In this document: piece by piece, positions 24,692-36,800 of the stretch
Position numbering within the stretch: position 1 is the stretch's first letter
Layout of the letters: each line of letters starts with the position of its first letter
Assembly: GCA_002812745.2 (NCBI GenBank)
Contig: NCSJ02000156.1
Location: 1 to 64,000, forward strand
Direction of reading: 5' to 3'
Length of the DNA stretch: 64,000 nt
Origin: Scytalidium lignicola
Taxonomy: Eukaryota; Ascomycota; Leotiomycetes
The notes under the pieces: generated by a model
Databases searched by the model: none
Told to the model about the DNA's origin: nothing
The model's input: the letters and a program-made list of their open reading frames with translations, nothing else
Position numbers and translations under genes: made by a program

Positions 24692-27600
24692 TGCCCTTAT
24701 GCCATGAACATATGAAGGCCGTGTAAAGTGGATCTAAGTTTTCTATGGTGAAAACATCAAAATTGATGGCCCTATAAGGACCTAATTCATGGTATTCAGC
24801 TTGACAGACTGTAAATTTAACAATTTGAGGAAATCAGTATATTTCTGAGTTGTAAGTAGCTTTGTAAGGCTGTCAGCAACCATAATTGAGGTAAGTATGC
24901 AGTTTAGCTTAATTTCACCAGATTGAACCTTCTCATGGATATAATGATAGCATATATCAATGTGCTTAGCATAATTTAATTGTTCTAACGTTTCAACAAG
25001 TGTTAAAGAGCTTTGATTATCACCATTTAAGGTTGTAATAATCTTAGTGCTGGCTATAGCTATTTAGAGCTCAGTAAGGAGCCTTGATAGCCAAATAGCT
25101 TCTTAAGAAGCCTCTGATAAAGTATAATATTCAGCCTTTATAGTTAATAAAGTAACATAAAGAAGATGTTGACAATACTAGGAAATAAGTCCTCCAGCAA
25201 GAAAGAATACATAACCTATAGTAAAATGATAAGTTTTAATATACTTACTGTAATCAGCATCATTATAACCATAGTAATTGAGATTTCTACTAAATGTAAT
25301 ATTATAATTGTACATATGAATAAGATACTAGTAAACATGTTTAACTGCCTTTAAGTATTGAACAGAAGGATTTTGCAAAAATTACAATAGTTTAAAAGCT
25401 GTAAAAGCAAGATCAAGTCTTATTTGCACTATAAAATACATTAACGAACTAACTTCCTCTATATACAGTTGAATATCAGCTGTAAAAGTAATATCTTCGT
25501 TTTTAACCAAGATTGTAAATACCTCAACTTCTATAAGAGACTAAACTAGTTTTATATTATTATAACCAAAGTATTCAAGAATCTTATTAATATACATGTC
25601 TTAGATTATAAAAATAGTCTTGTTTTAATGATTATAAATAATATATACACTTAAAAAGTATATAACTAGTCTTATATCAACCATTTTGAAAAGATTATAT
25701 AGNTTTTTCCTTTAAGGTTGTAAATCAAAAGCCTTTTGAGCTTATAATCAGAAAGTCATTAACATAAGTATAAATATAAATTCTTAAATCAGGATTATAA
25801 AATACACTTAGATCAAAGATTAATAGAGAATATCCAATCTTTTTTAACTTTATAACAAGCTTTTACTGTTAATAATATAACACTTGTTTCAAGTTATAAA
25901 GTGACTTTTAAAGTTGTAAAACAATAGTTTTTGAACTTATATATTTGATGTTTATACTATTAATTTTAATACTTAATTTTAGAAGGTCTTTAATTATAAT
26001 ATCTTCAAGAAGTTCAATATAAATTTTAATATCTATATTATCATTTAAGAATACTATAATTACATTTATTTAGTCGACTTCCTAGTTAAAGTAAGTAACT
26101 AAAGCTAGTAAAGCCTTCTAGGTAATAGACTTAGTTATACTTACTCAAATTTGATTATAGTCAATACCATAACGTTGTTCATAACTTTTAACTATAAATC
26201 TAACCTTAAAATACTTAATTTTACAATCAAAGTTACATTTAACCTTGAATACTTACTTATTACAAAGAGTATATTTCTCTTCTAAGAGAATTGATAACTC
26301 AAAAGTGTTATACTTTATTAAGGAAGCTAACTTAGCCTTCATAATGTTATCTTACCTTTTGTAATATATTAAATTACAAGCTTCTTTAACTATATTTAAC
26401 TTTAATGGATTTGCAGATACAACTAAAGTATAACTTATATTTAAAGCTTACTTTACAAAAAGACAGTATTTATAAGTTATTATAAACACTTATAAGTTAA
26501 CCTATAATTTCGTTATCCATAATAAACATCCTTAAAGAGTGTTCTACAAGTGTATTTAGTAATTGAGATAGTATAACAATTCTTACTCTAGTTGACTATA
26601 AACTTAAGAGGTTAATATTTAGTGTAATTATGTTAGGTTTCTTATTTTTAAAACCTTTAAGCTTACCACAACCTTTAAGAGCTTGAATAACAAGTACTTT
26701 TTGAATTATATCTAAAGTATCATTATTATCTTCTATCTCCTTTACTATAAACGATTTAAAGACTTCTTCAAACATTACATTAAGATTTAACATTGTAAAA
26801 GTCTTTATATTAATAAAATTTAATATTATAAAAGTCTTAATATTAACAATTATAATATCTTTAAGTATTAATTCAACATTTAAAGCTTTAAAAAGACTTA
26901 CAAGCATCTCCAAGTCTTCAAGTCTAATGTTTCCTTTTATAAAGGTAATATATAACAATTATACAAGCTTGTAAAAGTATATTAACATTTAATAACAATA
27001 TATTAAATTACTTTCAAAGTTAAGAAGAATTCCTTCTTCAACTTTAAAAATTATCTTTTGCAATTTAACATGTTAATTAGCATTAATATAAACTAACACT
27101 TTAAAATTAATTACTTATAAGTTAGATATATCCAGAATATAATTACCTTCAAGGTCAACTTATTTTATAAACTCAATATATAGAGTATTATTCTTTAATA
27201 TTAGTATTGTTAATCAATTTCCAACTATTATAACTGTTTTATAATATTCTAACTACAAATACTATAATATATCATTTATAATCATCATAGTATACATTTA
27301 CATAAATATAATGCATTCAGCATGTTCAAAGTATCCTCCTTGATATAAAGTATACAAAGTAGTAATAATAACTTTTATACTATTCTTTTGAATGTATTTA
27401 TCAAGCTTTTCACTATTAAACTTATTCTTTTCATTAATATAAAAGCATTTAAGAATAATTCCATATTAATTCTTCATCAAGGCAATATAGTAGATAATAA
27501 CATTATAAGCTCCTTTCTTCTCCTTGTAAGTATAACCTTATATAGTATTTATAACATCATTTACAATTATAATAATATAATTATACTTATTATAGCCTGG

Positions 27601-29228
27601 AGGAATAACTGTAAAAATGTTAATATTAAGTACTTTTATAACCTTTACAACTTGTATTTTAAGCTTCTTAAAGACATCCTTCTAAGAGTAACCATATTCA
27701 TAAACTTTACACAAAAAGGTTTCTTCCTTCTTTACTACTTCTATAAAGCCTTTATTAATTCTAGTAATAACTTTTATAATATTCTTGATCACTTTAATAC
27801 TAATATAACTAAGGCATTGATGAATAAGATCTAAACTAAGTATAAATTATCTAGTTAAAAGTGTTATAAAAAGAGCTTTTAAAGTATTAGCCAATTTCAA
27901 ATATATACTGTCTGTATATATGTTTACAATACTGAATTCAATTCTATTCTTATTGTAAATGCCTTTTGTAGTTATATAAACTTCTTTACCTTGATTTAAA
28001 AGCTTTACTCCTTTAAGAACATTAACTAAGAAAGTAAGGATATAATAAACGTTAAAAAGTTATAAAGTAAATGTTAAACCATTATTTAACTTTGTTTTAA
28101 GTGTAATTATATTTAAACTAATAATTTAAGCAAATCTATTTCTTGTTTTTACAAGTATTAAATCATAATACTCTTAGTAAGAATCTAACTTAAACTATAA
28201 TATATATTTTATTATATAGTTTATAATACTTATGTTTACAAGTTAATAATTACAATTGAATATAAAGAAGCTTTTAAGATTTACAGTTATAAAGGAACTA
28301 GATTTGTTCAAGTTAACTATATTTGAACTAGAATCAAAGTTTAAACCTGATTTTAAGGATTTGAAGTCTTTATCCTTCTTTTTATTATACTTTTTAACAA
28401 ATTCTTCGTACTTCTCAAGGTATTTTCCCTAACAATCAACTTCCTTGTAGTTTAGCTTTTTACAGTAAGAGTACTTTTCTTTTAGTTTTTTATCAAACTT
28501 AATAGCTTGTTTTCAACTGTAAAGTATTATACTCAAGTTATTAGATTTTAGTACTTTGTCTGAAATATCTTCTATAAGAGTTTCAAGAGAAGAGGGTATT
28601 TTAAAGTGTATTATTAATTGTTGTCAGTTAGCTTATACAGCAAAAGAGTCCTTTAATCCCCTTATAAAGAAGAGCTTATAGAATATATTTAACAATATAA
28701 CTTTTACACTAATCAAATTGCTCTTTAAAGCTTTAAATATAATAATATAACTTCTAACCAAGCTAGAATACTTATATTTGACATTAACTAACTTAAGGAT
28801 ATATTTTTCCTTAAGATTACAGTTTAAANCCTTGATATTAAGCTTTCAAGGTTTCTTAAGCCTCCTTGGATATAGAATACTCTGAGATAAGAGTATTAGC
28901 TTCTTTGTTAATATTCAATGATATACAAAGTTTAGTTGTAAAATCTACTTTTTCTTAAGCCTCAAATTCTAAGGTTTCTTTACTATCTTCTATTTTAAGG
29001 TATTTGATATTACTATTCATATAACCAAGATAACCCTTTAATTTGAGAATATTAATGACTATAATACTTCATAGTCTATAATTCTCAAGACCTTTCAACT
29101 AGTATTCCTTCAGTAGTAGAAGACTTGATTCTTCTCTTATTTTGAAAGATTATAATGGTTGTTAAATAAAGGTAAAAGATAAAGTTAATTAAATAACAAT
29201 TCTGATTAACTAACTAGAGTATATAACT
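24692..29228 (-). mobile_element. RIP-degraded Ty1/Copia retrotransposon internal region
   Basis: Minus-strand order is gag on the right and pol on the left. A degraded CCHC zinc knuckle is readable near 28480-28425 (Y-C-K-K-L-N-Y-K-E-V-D-C). The RNase H tail is clear next to the left LTR at about 24980-24795 (H-I-D-I-C-Y-H-Y-I-H-E-K-V-Q-S-G-E-I-K-L-N, then V-A-D-S-L-T-K-L-L), a Copia hallmark. Everything between is stop-rich, so the element is dead. Confidence 0.8.
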
Positions 29229-29487
29229 TGTTGACTGAAAACGTAAGAATACAAAACCATTATTATATTGATTGCTTAAGAAGTTTACAACTACAGCAAA
29301 TTCTATATATATAGAGAGTTACAATTATAAAACTGTTATAATTAACAATTACAATTGTATAAGCACCTTACAGGTGCTTATAATTGCTTACAGTAGTAGC
29401 CTACTGTAAACCTTATTCATAAGCCCTAGCATAGGCAACCATAAGAACACTATGAAGTAACATCTATAAACTTTAAATATTACAACA
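29229..29487 (-). repeat. Right LTR of Copia element, strongly RIPped
   Basis: It aligns end to end with 24433-24691, but most G and C positions of the left LTR are A and T here. Confidence 0.85.
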
Positions 29488-31567
29488 TACAATATGTTCA
29501 TTATACTCTTTAAACTTATTATTACTATACCTTGAAAAGAATTAACAATTGACCAAAACTATATTGAATAAGAACTGAAATAAAGCTTTCTAACTACTAT
29601 GTTAAGTAAGATATAAGCCTAAATTAACAACTCTTAATTAGTCACCAATATCAACACTATTCATGTTGTAATTGTATAAATCTACTACTAATAAAATTAA
29701 AAGGTCTTTTTAAGCCTGATCTCTAAAAACTTTTAATGTTATTTTTGCAAAGATAAATGTTGAAGTTAACCTTTTTCTAGTCCTTATAATAATCTTACTA
29801 CTTAATTTATAAGTAGTACTTATCATAAGGACTAAAGTGTTATTTTTCCAAGTTATCATATTAACTTTACCATCCATTATAAGTTTTTCAAAGACAGTTC
29901 CTCATAGAATACAATCTTTACTTTGATTTTCTTTCTTCTTTTGGACTAACTCTGACTATATACTAGAATTAGTTTTAGTTGTACTACTATAGCTAATATT
30001 TAAACTTGTAAGATATCAAGTTAATTTAACACTTATAAATAAATTGTCAAGCTAAAGGATATAATAGTATTCAAAGCCTGGATTTAAAGGTTATTACACT
30101 TTCTATAATAAATATAGTATTACAATAACAATAAGATTTAAGCTTACTCCTTTAAGAGGCTAATATCCAATATGAAAATAAAAGCCTTTTTTACAGCCTT
30201 TTGAGTACCAAATCTAATTTAAGAAATAACTCTTTTTAGTAATTACTTATACTTTATAACCAGTAAAGGTTAGTTTATTAAGAATTATCAAGATATCATA
30301 AGATCTCCTCTGAAATCACATTATACACTTGTTTATAACAAGGTCTTGGCTTAAGATCTAAAGTTGTCTAGTAATAAACTGAATATATACATTCAAGGGT
30401 TTAAGTTAAAAGANAAAAGTAAGTCACTTTCTATATAAAATCTATGTAAAAATACTTATACCCTTTCAAATACTGTAGACTATGATACAATTAACAAAAT
30501 CTAAAGTTAACAAGAAATTACCTCAAACCTCTTTTTGCTTATATACAATATGATTATATAGTATAATCCACAATGCTTTTCAAGGTCTATATTCTAATAA
30601 TACCATATTTACTTTAACTCAGTTAAAGTCATATATATTCGAATTCCCAAATATAAATAAAGTTCTTCCACAATTACTAAAACCCATTTAAGATAGGATT
30701 CTTTAATTTTGCCTTTCTCCAATGCCTCCTAATAGTTTTTATTAGTATTCTCCACTATATCTTCAACAACAAGACATAAAAAGAATAAGGTAAAAATGCC
30801 CAAAAGGTTATTGAGTGTAACATTCAGTAGTAAAATCTTGTACTCGAATTGAGAGCAATCCAGTAGAGTAAAACTATCGCCGACCTCTTTTATTAACTCA
30901 AAATCAGGTCTTAGGGTTCCAGGGTCTATAAAATCCAGTACAACGTTTGTAAGAAATGCCATAGTAGATTTCTATATAGATTGCTACAATTAAAGTATTT
31001 GTTTACGTTCAGATCATTGATTGTTTATTTTGGTGTTCCTCCATCCCTGAGTTGTTGCCTCAGGTATCACGCTAAAAGTAGCCGCAAAATGGCCTCTGAG
31101 GCTCGAGGGGATAGATGTAAACGCAGATAGAGCCGTTGATAACTAAAATCTAATTATTCATAAGCAAATATAAACTTTATTCCACAATACTGATAATGAC
31201 ATTTCATTTAATGTGGCATTACTTTTCAAATGCTTATTACTTTTCTGTAGTGATAAAAATATAGTTTGATTTATAAAATTAAATTGTTTTTAGTTATTAC
31301 AGTTACATTTTTTCCCCCATACAAACTTTCCAAACAAGCTTTTGCAATTTGGCCCTGTGTTCTAATTTTGCCTTAAAAGACGCCATACTGTAGTCGTTGA
31401 GTTATTGTGAAATTGCTATGCCTGATGACCCGCGGATTCGTCAAAAGTTGTGAAAATCCTGGATTATATTAGCGCACCCACACAGTAATCTAGGTAGCTA
31501 CAGAGACAGCGCCTAAGACATCCATGACACTACACTTACAGATATCGCTCTAATACACTTTCCACTC
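29488..31567. other. AT-rich debris, then boundary to the gene-rich block
   Basis: AT-rich, stop-rich repeat sequence extends to about 30700. A minus-strand frame at 30729-30962 starts with ATG and keeps GC-balanced codons in its first 45 or so residues, but matches no family I know. From 31000 the DNA is unique, non-coding 3' flank of the dehydratase-like gene. Confidence 0.45.
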
Positions 31568-32820
31568 CTACAATAGATATTTATTCTTTCGAAAAGAGTT
31601 CCAATCTGTTAAACTGCTTAATTCACTAAACTCTACATTGGCTCCCGATATGATTGCACAAAGCGATAACTGTTTGCGTTTTTCCTTTGGGTATGTCGAT
31701 GCGTATTTTTTTAGGCCAGCGAGAGCCATTGCTCCCGCCCCGTCAACCAGATGGCGCGTCTCTATTAATTGGATTAGCTTAACTTGATACGGTTCAGCAG
31801 AAAAACCCTTACCTTCATATATGTCATGTATAGCTTCAAATAACTCTTTTGCATTTATTACCAGACTCTCATCAACGTATTGTCTGCATAATCTATAGGA
31901 TTCGCCTTGGGTAGAATGAACCACTTTCTTTGATTCAACCATATTGAAACTCTTCAACGCGAGACTGGCACGTCCTGGTGTATGTTCTGGGGTATTAGTG
32001 CAATCAGAGAATTCTACTACAATAATTTTTGTTTCTGGGACGACACATTTGAGAAGGACTGCCATGCCAGCAGTCAAGTCCAAGTTAATGCTCGGGCAGA
32101 AAACCGCACTAATGTTGGATCTTTTCCATTGCTTGACAAGCTCTAGCCCCACAGTCGCCTCTCCCGAAATACTATAAGGATCATGAGCTGTTGGAATGTA
32201 TGCCATACGGTTTTCCGTTTGCAGTCGCTGACACCGCTCCAGAGCTTCGACTTCTGATTTACAGATTACCACCGTCGCATCCAATCGGGAACATTGGGCA
32301 TCCCTAATACCAGGAACGCCGTCTAACATGAGGATTATTGAAGGCATGTTTAGGAGCTTTGCGGCATATGCAACGGCTACGGCATGATCTCCTGGTTTCA
32401 GCATTTAGTAGGTTTGTCTTCAGAATTGCAACGAACCAGTGGTACTCTATTACCATTCGAGTAGGCAACAACTCCCCTCCATCGCTCTGCAAATGGGATT
32501 GATGCCATTTTATTGTAGACACCACGAACTCTTGAGGTGAGGGAGGGTTGGAGATCCTCTCTCTTTAGAAAGATCTGACAACCTAATCTTTGTGAAAGAT
32601 TAATCGCGGCTGTCAGAGGAGTCTCTTCCAAGCAGTCGTATACAGCAGATGTGAGTATAAGCCGTAAATAGTCGGGACACTCATCTTGATGTTGGGAATG
32701 CAATGGCTTTGACGAGCCAGGCGGCGTGGAGAGCCATGGTACCGTGCTAGTTTTATCCTGAATGGGATCAAGATAAATTGGTTGAATCAAACTATGGATA
32801 GATTCTGCCGGTACAACCAT
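31568..32820 (-). CDS. Threonine-dehydratase-like protein lacking PLP-binding residues
   Basis: The 396-residue product has the fold type II PLP enzyme layout of biosynthetic threonine dehydratase (start block P-D-Y-L-R-L-I-L-T-S, then I-F-L-K-R-E-D-L-Q-P). The ATG is at 32820. One 62-bp intron (32392-32453, GTAATA...CCAG) keeps the frame. Key sites differ: the PLP lysine of the S-F-K-L-R-G motif is Arg97 (T-S-R-V-R-G); S-A-G-N-H-A-Q-G is S-N-G-D-H-A-V-A at 121-128; and the glycine-rich phosphate loop is replaced by C-P-S-I-N-L-D-L at 221-228. The C-terminal ACT-like regulatory domains are absent. The rest is well kept and the frame is open. It is divergent from the FAS beta gene with a shared 1-kb spacer. 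It is probably a pseudoenzyme; a dehydratase reaction is unlikely by family knowledge. Confidence 0.8.
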
Positions 32821-33827
32821 ATCTTTGTCAATTCAGAGCCAAACGTGCTTCAATAGTCGGCCCATAGATCTACTTCTGCATATTTTGACGAGTAAAATAC
32901 TTGGATCCATAAGCTTTTATTTTAATCCGGCTCAGAAGCAGAGCTTCATTTTTTCGTACACATCGGGCATTTCGGCAGTAAGCAGTCTCCACACTGAGTA
33001 AGCTTAACGACCCAATTCCGGGATTAGAAGCAAACGATGGAGCTTTCGAGAATTTTTACAACTCCTAGCATACTTCGNTTTTTTTGCTTGTTGAAGCTGG
33101 AATTCCTATTTCTCTAGTAGCAGAAAGCGCAGAAAGGCCTTACCTTTTCGGGATCTTCTAGAGATCTGTGCAGACAGAAAAGCATGAGCTGTTTTGGGTG
33201 CAAACAAAGCATTTCATGTGATCCGCCGAATCGGGGGAGTAAGAGTAAGCTTGCATCGTGCCATGTACAGAGGAAGGCACGCGAGTGGTCACTATTTTTC
33301 CTCGCCGTGGCTCCGACGTGGATGGGTACCTACCTGGGCTGGCGAGCTCGCGAAACAGCTTCGTAACAGCAGGTATTAGTCATTTGGCTCACCATTTTAA
33401 CTTGATTGAAGTTTGTGAAATGCAAATTATTTGCTATAATGCGTCAGCCTACAGTGACGGCAAACCAGGCGACTCCGATGCCTATGGGATCTTGTTACCG
33501 TCGGTTAGCATCTCGCGATGGCTAAGGTGATTGTCGAACCTATTCTTACGTGGATCTCACTAAGTGTCATGATTGTAGGAAATTACTAGGAGCTTGTATG
33601 AAACTTTCTCCCAGTAAATCTAATTCACTAAAACTAAGACGTAACTTCAAGGCTGCTAGATTCTTCGAAATACTCTGAATATTTTCTGAAATCCGAGGTG
33701 ACCACCTGTGTTGCAGCCATTTTGTAAATCTTTTTGCACATCAAATCCTGTGAAATATCCAGTTGATATAATTGGTGTTTACTCACAAATTTTCGCTCCT
33801 TTCTGATATTGGAAGCAATTATTTGAA
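32821..33827. promoter_or_regulatory. Divergent intergenic region between dehydratase-like and FAS beta genes
   Basis: A 1-kb spacer between oppositely transcribed genes, so it must hold both promoters. CTCCGA (TCGGAG on the other strand) occurs at 33311-33316 and 33473-33478, the same hexamer that repeats upstream of the ABC transporter. Overlapping short frames at 33184-33530 show no conserved motif. Confidence 0.45.
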
Positions 33828-36800
33828 ATGGAGACCCCTTACGTGTTGACTGATGACGAAGCTGCCGGCCCCTCGTCAATGCGGCATCTAGAACTCACCT
33901 ACGGTTCACTATGTTATTGCTTCACAATTCCGGGTCATCTTTACAGCTGTGGGTCAAAATCTGTTCAACGGTTTTCTGTTGTCCTGGCAAATCAGACAAC
34001 GGAGGAGCTACAGAGGACAGAGCCGGATTCTGTCATTAGTCTTATGATCCAATACCTTGTGTTTCTCGCGACAGAAATTCAGAAGGATAATCAGGGCCAG
34101 GAATTTCGGAACTACTTGCAAGTAATCCTTCTCGAGTTTGACCAGGAATTCCTTCGAGATGATATTCATTCCTTTGCAGCCACGCTCCCCGAGGAGCATG
34201 AAAGGTTTTCCTTGATTAGATCGTACTGTCTATTGAAGGTGGCCACCAACTACGCGTTTAGTCTATACGAGTCTCAATTGTTTAAAGCCGCTGGTAATGA
34301 GAAGGCAACAATCTTTACGATATTTGGCGGACAAGGAAACAACGAACATTACTTTGAGGAGGTGCGAGAAGTGTATCAGCTTTATTATCCATTCATCGGA
34401 GACTTTATCGATTCCTGGAGTAAACTTTTAATAAAACTCTCTCAGGATAGTCGCACAGGGGAGCTATACACCACAGCGTTAGATGTTACTGGTTGGTTAC
34501 AAAACCCTGAGACGACGCCGGACGACAGTTATCTCATCTCGTGTGCCGTTAGCTTTCCAGTTATTGGTATAATCCAACTTGCAAACTATGCAGTGATGTG
34601 TAAACTGCTAGGGGCAACCCCAGGAGAAGTACTGAAATATATAAGTGGCACAACTGGTCACTCTCAGGGGGTTGTGGTAGCCGCGGCTCTTGCTTCTGTG
34701 GATTCTTGGCAGTCCTTTGCTATAGCTGCAGAAAATGCACTTACAATACTTTTCTGGATAGGATGCCGAAGTCAACAATCCTGTCCACAAATAGTCTTGG
34801 ATCCGAATAGCATAAAACAGTCAATCGATAATGGCGAAGGAACACCTACACCCATGTTGAGCATTACAGACCTTCCACGGTCCCAACTGCTACAACATGT
34901 CGATGAAGTAAATTCCTATCTCCCTGCGAATAAGCAAATAGATATTGCACTCAAAAATGATGATCGAAACACTGTTCTTGCTGGTCCTGCGTCATCTTTG
35001 TGTGGATTAAACAACAAGATTCGAGAGCACAAGTGCCCTGCTAGCTTGGATCAAACACGAGTCCCATTTTCAAAAAGAAAGATCCAATTTAAAAATAGGT
35101 TTCTTCCAATTACAGCTCCTTTCCACAGCAGGCACCTTGTTTCAGTCTCAGACATTATCAGAAAAGATCTCGAGAGTATTACCCTTCACAGCTCTAGTCT
35201 TCGCATACCAGTCTTCGGGACAGAGAGTGGCGAGGATCTGAGGAAGCTAGATACAACAAACCTCATTCCACTGCTTGTTAGCATGGTTATAGATGCTCCA
35301 GTGGATTGGCGGAGAGCTACGGATTTCCCAGGTGTAACGCATATTCTCGATTTTGGACCCGGCGGAACGTCAGGAATTGGCACATTTACCCACCGAGCCA
35401 AACAAGGGATGGGGGTAAGGGTAATACTAGCAACAGTTTTATCTAGTTCAAATCTAGATATTGGAGCTAAATATGACATATACAGCACAAAACACTCCCT
35501 GAAATATGGCACAAATTGGCTTAAACTTTACGGCCCTAAATTGGTGAAAGCTATTGGGGGGACCACGTTTATTGAAACTAAAATGAGTCAGCTCCTAGGC
35601 CAACCACCAATTATGGTGGCTGGAATGACTCCTACGACAACCCGGTGGGAATTTGTAGTAGCCACAATGAACTCCGGCTACCACATTGAATTGGCTGGAG
35701 GAGGATTTTCCAACTCTAAAGTGATGACAGAAGCTATTCATAACATCCAACGCAGGATACCTCCAGGACGTGGCTTGACGATCAACTTAATCTATGCTAG
35801 CCCACGTTCCATACAATGGCAACTTTCCCTTATTCGGCAACTACGTCAAGATGGTACTCCAATCCACGGTCTGACCATTGGAGCCGGTGTGCCATCTCTG
35901 GATGTCGCAAATGAATATATCAAAGAACTAGGTCTCAGCCATATCGCTTTTAAACCTGGATCTACGGAAGCTATTAATGCAGTTTTGAAAATTGCGAAGG
36001 CCAATCCTGACTTTCCGATCATGTTGCAATGGACAGGGGGACGTGGAGGAGGTCACCACTCGTTTGAGGATTTTCATGCGCCGATTTTAAACATGTATGG
36101 CACAATTCGGGCATGCAATAATATAATTCTTGTCGCAGGCAGCGGGTTTGGAGAAGGATCTGATATATATCCTTATATCTCTGGATCTTGGTCCCAGAAG
36201 TTTGGATATGCTCCAATGCCATTCGATGGATGCCTTTTTGGAAGTCGGGTGATGGTTGCTAAAGAGGCATATACAAGTGGAGCCGTTAAAAGAACCATTG
36301 CTGAGACTAAAGGTGTGGATAATGATCAATGGGAGAAAACCTACGACACTGTTACTGGAGGTATTATAACAGTTAAGTCTGAGATGGGAGAGCCAATACA
36401 CATGATTGCTACGCGCGGTGTATTGCTCTGGGTTGAAATGGACCGGAATATATTCTCCCTAGATAAAGGCAAACGAATTGCAGCGCTAGAAAAGTATCGA
36501 GCTTCCATAATACGGAGATTAAACGATGATTTCCAAAAAGTATGGTTCGGCTGTTCAAATGGCAAAGCTGTGGACTTAGAAGATATGACTTATGCCGAGG
36601 TCTTATATCGATTAGTTGAACTACTATATATTAAACGCACAGCAAAATGGATCGACGTTTCCTACCAGAGGATTATTCTGGATTTTATCCGACGTCTTGA
36701 AGAACGCTTCATGCACTCAGACACAGCACTATCTATTTTTCAAGATAGCTCTGAACTTCTAGATCCTTATACTGCAATCGAAAATGTTTTAAACACCTAC

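Noticed and set aside
26596..26958. 120-codon minus-strand frame in AT-rich DNA
   Set aside because: Low-complexity Ile/Leu/Asn/Lys translation with internal repeats inside the degraded Copia element; no transposon motif in that frame.
27388..27834. 148-codon plus-strand frame
   Set aside because: Antisense to the Copia element and of pure AT-rich composition.
33184..33530. Three overlapping frames upstream of FAS beta
   Set aside because: No shared motif, no splice logic, and the position is the divergent promoter; they are compositional.
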